Assembly (NCBI GenBank): GCA_015680685.1
Contig: MNCI01011857.1
Span: 124,718 to 161,945, forward strand
Direction: 5' to 3'
Origin: Gnetum montanum
Taxonomy: Eukaryota > Streptophyta > Gnetopsida > Gnetales > Gnetaceae
Length of the DNA: 37,228 nucleotides
How positions within the stretch are numbered: the stretch's first letter is position 1; every line of letters starts with the position of its first letter. The position numbers and the translations under genes were made by a program. Under the pieces are notes generated by a model. The model was not told the origin of the DNA. It did no database searches and saw only the letters and a list, made by a program, of their open reading frames with translations. Below are positions 32,181 to 37,228 of the stretch, one piece after another.

Positions 32181-32645
32181 GGTTGAGATTAGTTGCAATG
32201 CAACAATAAAATGCTATGCAACAATGAGTTGCATTTTAACCCAAGTTCTACTAGCCTATGTGTGTCATCTGAAGACAAAATTATTATTGTCCTTATTTTG
32301 CTAACCTCTTGTGCTTTGGGCATGGTTGCCCTTCTTGTGTACCTTTCGTGTGTTGTGTTTCCTCATTTGAGCTGGTTGTATTGCCCTTGGTTTCAGGACA
32401 TCACTTCTTTGATTGGTGTTATTTTTTTGAGCATCTTGTTTTGGAGACTTTCTGGAGCAAGTCATCCTATTGGTGTTTCTTTTTGAGTTTTTCTCTTATG
32501 AGCTTTACAGTGAAAGAGGTGGAGACATTTTGTTGAAGATTAAAGATCTATTCCTTGTAAGAAAATTCTCATCAATGTGGAGATAGAATATGGTGTGGTG
32601 ACCTAAATTCTATTTTTGGTTTTCTACTATTACATTGTACCAGAA

Positions 32646-32933
32646 GATGAAGGATTAGTTGTTACAAAAGTTGAAGGGTTGGCTATTATAGAAGTTGAAG
32701 GGTCTACTATTATAAAAGTTGAAAGGTACACCATTATAGAAGTTGAAAGGTCAGATGCTATAGAAGTTGAAGGGTTGACCATTATAGAAGTTGAAGGGTC
32801 GACCATTACAAGAGTTAAAGGGTTGATTATTACAGAAGTTGAAGGGTTGGTTTTTACAAAAGTTGAAGAGTGGGCCATTATAGAAGTTGAAAGGATAGCC
32901 ATTATAAAATTTGAAGAGTTGACTGTTACAAAA
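32646..32933 (+). repeat. 24-bp minisatellite, about 12 units
   Basis: Units of the type GTTGAAGGGTTGACCATTAT plus AGAA repeat with an exact 24-bp period at 32646, 32670, 32694, 32718, 32742, 32766, 32790, 32814, 32838, 32862, 32886 and 32910. Because 24 is divisible by three, the array stays open on both strands and would encode VEGLTIIE-type octapeptides. Three more units plus a partial one lie at 33096-33170 inside the proposed 3' LTR. Confidence 0.9.
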
Positions 32934-33030
32934 TTTTTTCTCTTAAGAGCTTTATTATGAAAGAGGAGGAGATCTTTTGTCGAAGATTGGAGATTTATTC
33001 CTTGTAATGGAATTCGTGTCAAGGTGGAGA

Positions 33031-33428
33031 TTATTAGAGTATGGTGAGGTGAATTGAGTTCTATTGTTAGTTTCTTTCATTACATTGTACCAAAAGTTAA
33101 AGGGTTGACCATTATATAAGTTGAAGGGTTGGTTGTTACAAAAATTGAAGGGTCATAAGTTGAAGGGATGCTATTTTCTCTTTCTTTTATGTAGAGACCC
33201 TTCACACTCCCCTTTAAGTGAGTGTTCTCCTTTATGGGGATTACTCCCCTTTTTTGGAATCATCCTTTATGGGATCACCCCTTTTGTGGGGATCACTCCC
33301 TTGTAGTACACTCTCAATCTCTGATATAATGAATTAACTTTCTACTTCTTCCCATAGTTTTCATCCCAATTTGGGGTTTCCATGTATATTCTGGGTGTGT
33401 TGCTATTTTGATTTGTATTTGCCTATCA
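33031..33428 (+). repeat. Element E 3' LTR (proposed)
   Basis: Follows a GGTGGAGA purine tract. The sequence before and at its start (AAGATTGGAGATTTATTCC ... GAGTATGGTGAGGTGAATT) is duplicated about 446 bp upstream at 32530-32640, with the minisatellite array between the copies. The end TGTATTTGCCTATCA is comparable to the U5 fragment at 31659-31695. Boundaries are approximate. Confidence 0.45.
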
Positions 33429-34554
33429 CATGCTTTCTTATTTTTCTATAGAACTAAATCACTCCATAAAAATTATTTATGGTTCAGGTCACTTTCTACC
33501 AGTGGAACTTATTGAAAATTCACATTTGGCAACATTCACCCCTACAATGGCTAACATTGTAAGCATGAACACCATTACTAGTAGTAATATTTTCACATCC
33601 CTTCCCTAACAAACCACATAATGACATTGTTGTTGGTCATAGAGTTCATGAACATGAAGTTACTAAGAGGTAGAAACACCCATAGGGCAATAGCCATTAT
33701 TGAGGTTGCTACATCATGAAAACATTCCTTTTTTTTCTTGCTTTTTGACACAATGCTTTTCCTACCTATTTTGGCCTCTCTCCACTACACCTTGGGATTG
33801 CAACCATGGATTTTTCACTGCATATTCCATCAAAATTAATATAATCACATGAGTATTACCTACTAATTTTATGTTCTTTATGTTCTTACTGTTGTGCATG
33901 TCATTATTTCTACTAATTGTGTTGGTAGAGGTACGCTAGTGTTTTCTATCAAGTCTCTTTTGCTTATTAGATTTCATGCTATGCTACTCTGTCATGTACT
34001 AGATGAGTTGGTTGTAAAATAGTGAAGTAACTAATTATGGCCTAACTTGGTTAGCACATCTAATAGGACTATTTCAAAAATGAAGCAAATCATTGATGCA
34101 ATAGGTTTTGAGGGATACTAATCTTGAAAACTTGCTTAAGCTTGCTTTTTTCTAAGAATGATTTTTTTTTATTTTTTTTTTAGGATTGTTATGATCCACT
34201 CATATTTCACTAAAGTTACGTGTTAGCTAGATTTGAAGAGGATACTATTTCTAGAAAGCTTAATTAAGCTAACTATAACATGAACTTACTTCTTATAAAT
34301 CAAGTTTCTTACTTAGCATGACTAGTAATCTTTAAAAGCAATCACTAACTTAATATTATTAATAATGATAATAATATTAGTATTAATAATTTATGAGTAA
34401 AGATTTATAAAATGTACTATAAATGTAACCCCAATACTTGGTCATTTACATCTAGAATAAATGACCAAGGAAATTATGAATCTTGGACTTGATGATATAT
34501 ATATATATAACTCATCAAATCTTGGTCCTATGTTAAATATGGAAATGTTAATGT
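33429..34554. other. Unassigned AT-rich spacer with hairpins
   Basis: No coding similarity recognised. It contains an AT-rich run of TAA/TTA words (34350-34395), the perfect hairpin at 34437-34469 and an (AT)n run at 34492-34509. Confidence 0.4.
34437..34469. repeat. Perfect 12-bp inverted repeat
   Basis: CTTGGTCATTTA (34437-34448) and TAAATGACCAAG (34458-34469) are exact complements around a 9-base loop. A second, less perfect stem (GACTTGATGA ... TCATCAAATC) encloses the AT run downstream. Confidence 0.85.
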
Positions 34555-35130
34555 CAACAACCATAACAAAATGGTGATGCTAAAAGGATGAACAAATGCA
34601 TCATAGAATGTGTTAAAAGTATGCTATCAGGTCTTAGCAATTCATTTTTGGCAGAAGTTGCTAGTACGACAGTGTACTTGATTAATCAATCTCTAAGCCT
34701 TCCTTTAAATGGTAAGATCCCTGAAATTTTATGGAAAGGTAGAATGATTTTATATAATCATTTAAAAATTGTTGGTTATGAGGCTTATGTTTTAATTCTA
34801 CAAGAAAATGGAGTAAGTTAGATGCAAAATCCCAAATATGTGCTTTTCTTGGTGTAATGAAGATGATAGAGGCTATAGATTATGGGATCCTTTTGTAAAA
34901 CAAACTATCATAAGTAGGAATGGTGCAAGTAAGATGTTTGCTCATAAAGAACAAGAAAAAAATCAAAAAAATTAATTGTGGATATCGATGTTCCTATTTC
35001 CATATCTTTAAATCAACATAATCATGAAATTCAACTATATATTTAAAATGATGTTATTGATGATGATACTAGTTGAATGCCTCCTCTGGAGGGCCAAACT
35101 ACAAGTGATGGATTGAAAAATGTGAGTGGA
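34555..35130 (+). pseudogene. Ty1/copia integrase C-terminal fragment
   Basis: From 34567 the frame reads QNGDAKRMNKCIIECVKSML, the copia integrase catalytic-Glu region (QNGVAERMNR) with Glu replaced by Lys. LAEVASTTVYLINQSLSLPL, GKIPEILWKG and HLKIVGYEAYVLI follow to 34821. After a frameshift come KLDAKSQICAFLG and NEDDRGYRLWDPFVKQTIIS, the standard post-integrase block, to about 34930. Similarity then dissolves into a linker. Neither the gag/N-terminal part nor the RT of this element is present nearby, so it is an isolated, broken fragment. Confidence 0.85.
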
Positions 35131-36800
35131 ATGTAAAAAATAAAAAAACTTTATTCTCAAGCAAAATATGCATTTAGAGGAAAAAATTAAACCTCTAGAT
35201 TGTTAGGATATGGATGGGATAGTTGTAAAGGTGATTCAAAGTTAATTCTAATCCAAAACAAAGGTATTCTAGTGAAGGTTTCCATTAGTAATGCTAGAGC
35301 TAAAAAGTTCTAACTCTAGAAAGTGTTGTGGAAGTTGAAAAACTCTATCTCTGAAAGTGACGTTGAAGGTGCTAAAGGTGGCTAAGGAGCACATGGGTGC
35401 TATGATGGTGGCATGTGCTTTTACTCTTGATCTCTCAAAATTTAACAAGTGCTCTCAAATATCAAAAATCTCACTTGAAATTTTTGTTTTGAACTTGTAT
35501 TTATAGGCTTGGAGTTGCCAAATTTAACTTAGGATTGTGAAAATTGAACCTGGAATTAATTGTAACTTGTTGCTAAGTTCAAAAATAACAAATTTTCTCT
35601 TCAATTTCAGTAAGCGTGACAACTTATCAAGGTAACACTGACATAATGTTAGTGTCACCAACGGTTAGTAAAATTTTGACAAATTTGTTAAAATGTTGAA
35701 AACAAATTTTTAGAGCTTCATTTGACTTAAGAACTAACATTGCAAGATGCTGAAATGATGTCAAAGAATCTCAAAGACAAGGAGATGGTATCAAACCCTT
35801 AGTTTTATCATGTTGCATGGAGGTTGATAGCATGGAGGATGCTGATGTTGAAGTAACATTAGCATCAATCATACTTAGATAAAATTTCATGAATGTTTTT
35901 AAATTTTCTCTTTCAAGCTATTAAAGCCTAAATTTACCCTTGAATTGATGTCAAAAGTTGAAGAAATAATGCCAAGAGGCCTACAGGGCTAGGATAAGAT
36001 GTTGGTGATGGATGGTGTCAGTAACAAGAGTTCCAACACTAAAGAAAGATCAACATCAATCTTGGTACTTAGAAAATTATGGGATACCTTTCCAAGTTTT
36101 ATAACATGAATTTCGAAACACCCAAACTATTGTTGAAATTCAAGGCAATGTCAAGGGATGCAAGAAACCTAGGAATAGGCCAAATGGCTAATCAAGAAGG
36201 TCAATGATGTTTTCTTGTAAGTTTCAAAAACTACCAAACTCATACTTACAGAAGTTTGGAATTGTTTTGCTTGAGTTGGATTCTGGAGCTCATGGGATTT
36301 TGTTTGAGTCCCAAACTATTATTGAAGGCTATCGAGGCAAAGGTGAGGGATCTTGAAATTTTGTTATTGCAAGTTATTATTATTGAAAGGATCTCATTAG
36401 TGTTAACACTAATAAAGCATTAGCATTAGCTCCTAGAATTAGAAAAAGTTTAACCATTTTTCTTAGCAAAAATTCTAGCTCTAGAAAGGCCAAAATTGAC
36501 CTTAAAATGATAGTCTTAAAGTGTTAAGGAATCCATAAACCTATGGAATTTTGTGAACCTAGTGTGTGGGATGATTTGGAAGTGCTAAGATGAGTTTTGT
36601 CCTTACTAGTCTCTCATAGCCAAAAATGTCAATTTTCCAAGTTTCCAAAAACTTACAAAAAAGTGTCAAGCTAAGAAGCCTAGAGTGCCAAAACTTCTAC
36701 CAATGAGTCATCGTGTTTATAGGAAGTCATTGCACATGTCAAGATATAGTTTTAATAAGATTTGAGGGCCTTAGGAATGTTGATCCCAATTGATGAGTGG
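35131..36800. other. Unassigned region rich in imperfect palindromes
   Basis: No coding match recognised. Noted structures: a 29-base near-palindrome at 35631-35659, a 12-bp inverted repeat with a 5-base loop at 35838-35866 (one mismatch), and a perfect 18-bp palindrome ATTAGTGTTAACACTAAT at 36396-36413. The recurring words GTTAGTGT and ACATTAGC suggest a U3-like or other repeat-derived segment. Confidence 0.45.
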
Positions 36801-37228
36801 TGATGAGTGGCGAGGTACCCCTACACTCAACCATACGAATACAAGCGTGTACGCGCGATCCGGTCGAACTCCGCAGACTAAATGCCTTAACGCCACAAGA
36901 AATGCTTAGGGTTAATCATTCGTTGTCTTCCTAGGCTTGCTTGTATATGTCACGGTGTATGGTTAAGCAAGTCTGAGGTATATGATTTTTTTGGTATTTT
37001 TCAGTTTATCTCCTAAGCTATGAGGGTGAAGGGTTGAGAAACTAACTAACTCTAACAAAGGACCTAAGTCTAAATTAACTAGCGTCAGCATCCGTTCCCA
37101 CTTACCGTACACACCCTAAACTATGCAACTGTGGCTACCAAATGCTAATCGTTACTGGGATCACCACACGTAACACATGTGCTCGAAGTGGTCGTACTGA
37201 GGCACCTATTTAGCCTAAGTGTGATAAG
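36801..37228 (-). repeat. Family-A LTR, inverted, 3' part, truncated by window edge
   Basis: TGATGAGTGGCGAGGTACCC is the reverse complement of the family-A LTR 3' end. The following 400 bases match the reverse complement of 1860-2282 (for example GACCGGATCG in the region of 36860, ACTTACCGTACACACCCT near 37100, GTGCTCGAAGTGGTCGTACT near 37180). No primer site lies to its left, so this end is a 3' LTR end or a solo LTR. The preceding ten bases, TGATGAGTGG, duplicate the LTR terminus. Confidence 0.88.

Larger units (their letters stand above)
31659..33428 (+). mobile_element. Element E: non-autonomous LTR retrotransposon remnant (proposed)
   Basis: A short LTR-end fragment finishing TTTTTTTCTACA (31695) is followed by an iMet-type primer site (31698). 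About 1.3 kb of noncoding DNA with an internal duplication comes next, then a purine tract AAGGTGGAGA (33021-33030) and a proposed 3' LTR ending TTTGCCTATCA (33428). No gag or pol domain is recognisable, so the unit resembles large non-autonomous elements. Its 5' LTR is almost wholly absent, lost at the C2 junction. Confidence 0.5.

Noticed and set aside
32193-32536. Hydrophobic frames (97 and 75 codons) resembling membrane proteins
   Set aside because: T-rich noncoding DNA readily gives Leu/Phe/Val-rich frames. The two overlap in different frames inside a non-autonomous LTR unit with no supporting signal.
32616-33022. Open frames on both strands (114 and 130 codons) as a repeat-protein gene
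   Set aside because: The openness follows from a 24-bp tandem repeat, whose period is a multiple of three. There is no gene context.
33540-33700. Possible gag start (ATGGCTAAC) of a copia element
   Set aside because: The frame stops after about 19 codons with no gag domain following. The copia integrase fragment 1 kb downstream cannot be linked to it.
1-37228. tRNA, rRNA or other structured RNA genes
   Set aside because: None seen. The only tRNA-like matches are short primer-binding sites next to LTRs.

Overview
This window looks like transposon-dominated, AT-rich chromosomal DNA from a land plant with a large genome. A gymnosperm is plausible but is only an inference. No intact cellular gene was found. 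Nearly everything readable is decayed LTR retrotransposon, layered by nested insertion and full of in-frame stops and frameshifts. The one non-transposon coding remnant is a degenerate plant-type cytosolic sulfotransferase at about 12167-12811 on the minus strand.

Layout from left to right. An inverted, partial family-A LTR (1-259). An old minus-strand Ty3/gypsy element, 'B', whose 5' LTR (about 10614-11488), tRNA-iMet-type primer site, gag, protease and RT lie at 7825-11488 and whose RNase H and integrase lie at about 395-1540. B is split by plus-strand element 'A' (1546-7819), which has a perfect 5-bp target duplication CAAAG. A has LTRs, gag, protease and a pol tail, but has lost RT, RNase H and most of integrase. 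Then the sulfotransferase pseudogene. Then a tandem pair of Athila/Tat-like elements sharing an LTR: LTR (12825-13769), C1 interior, LTR (26028-26859), C2 interior cut off at about 31658. C1's gag carries an inverted family-A LTR insertion, 'D' (15471-16652), with target duplication AAGAT and a 980-N gap inside. C2 supplies the empty site. A non-autonomous LTR unit, 'E' (31659-33428), abuts C2. The rest holds AT-rich unassigned DNA, a Ty1/copia integrase fragment (34555-35130), an unassigned palindrome-rich stretch, and another inverted family-A LTR running off the right edge.

The most interesting signal is in C1. Between the pol tail and the 3' LTR lies a remnant of about 900 codons (23011-25733) with Lys/Glu/Gln-rich, coiled-coil-like stretches. 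I do not recognise it. It is preceded by a promoter-like block (22500-22590) with nested palindromes and a TATA box that resembles the U3 promoter of the same element's LTR. This suggests a two-promoter retroelement with an extra 3' gene. A second theme is U3 regions built from CpG-rich palindromes (GCGATATCGC in family A; inverted TGTCGATGGGGCC in family C), which show CpG-to-TpG/CpA erosion.
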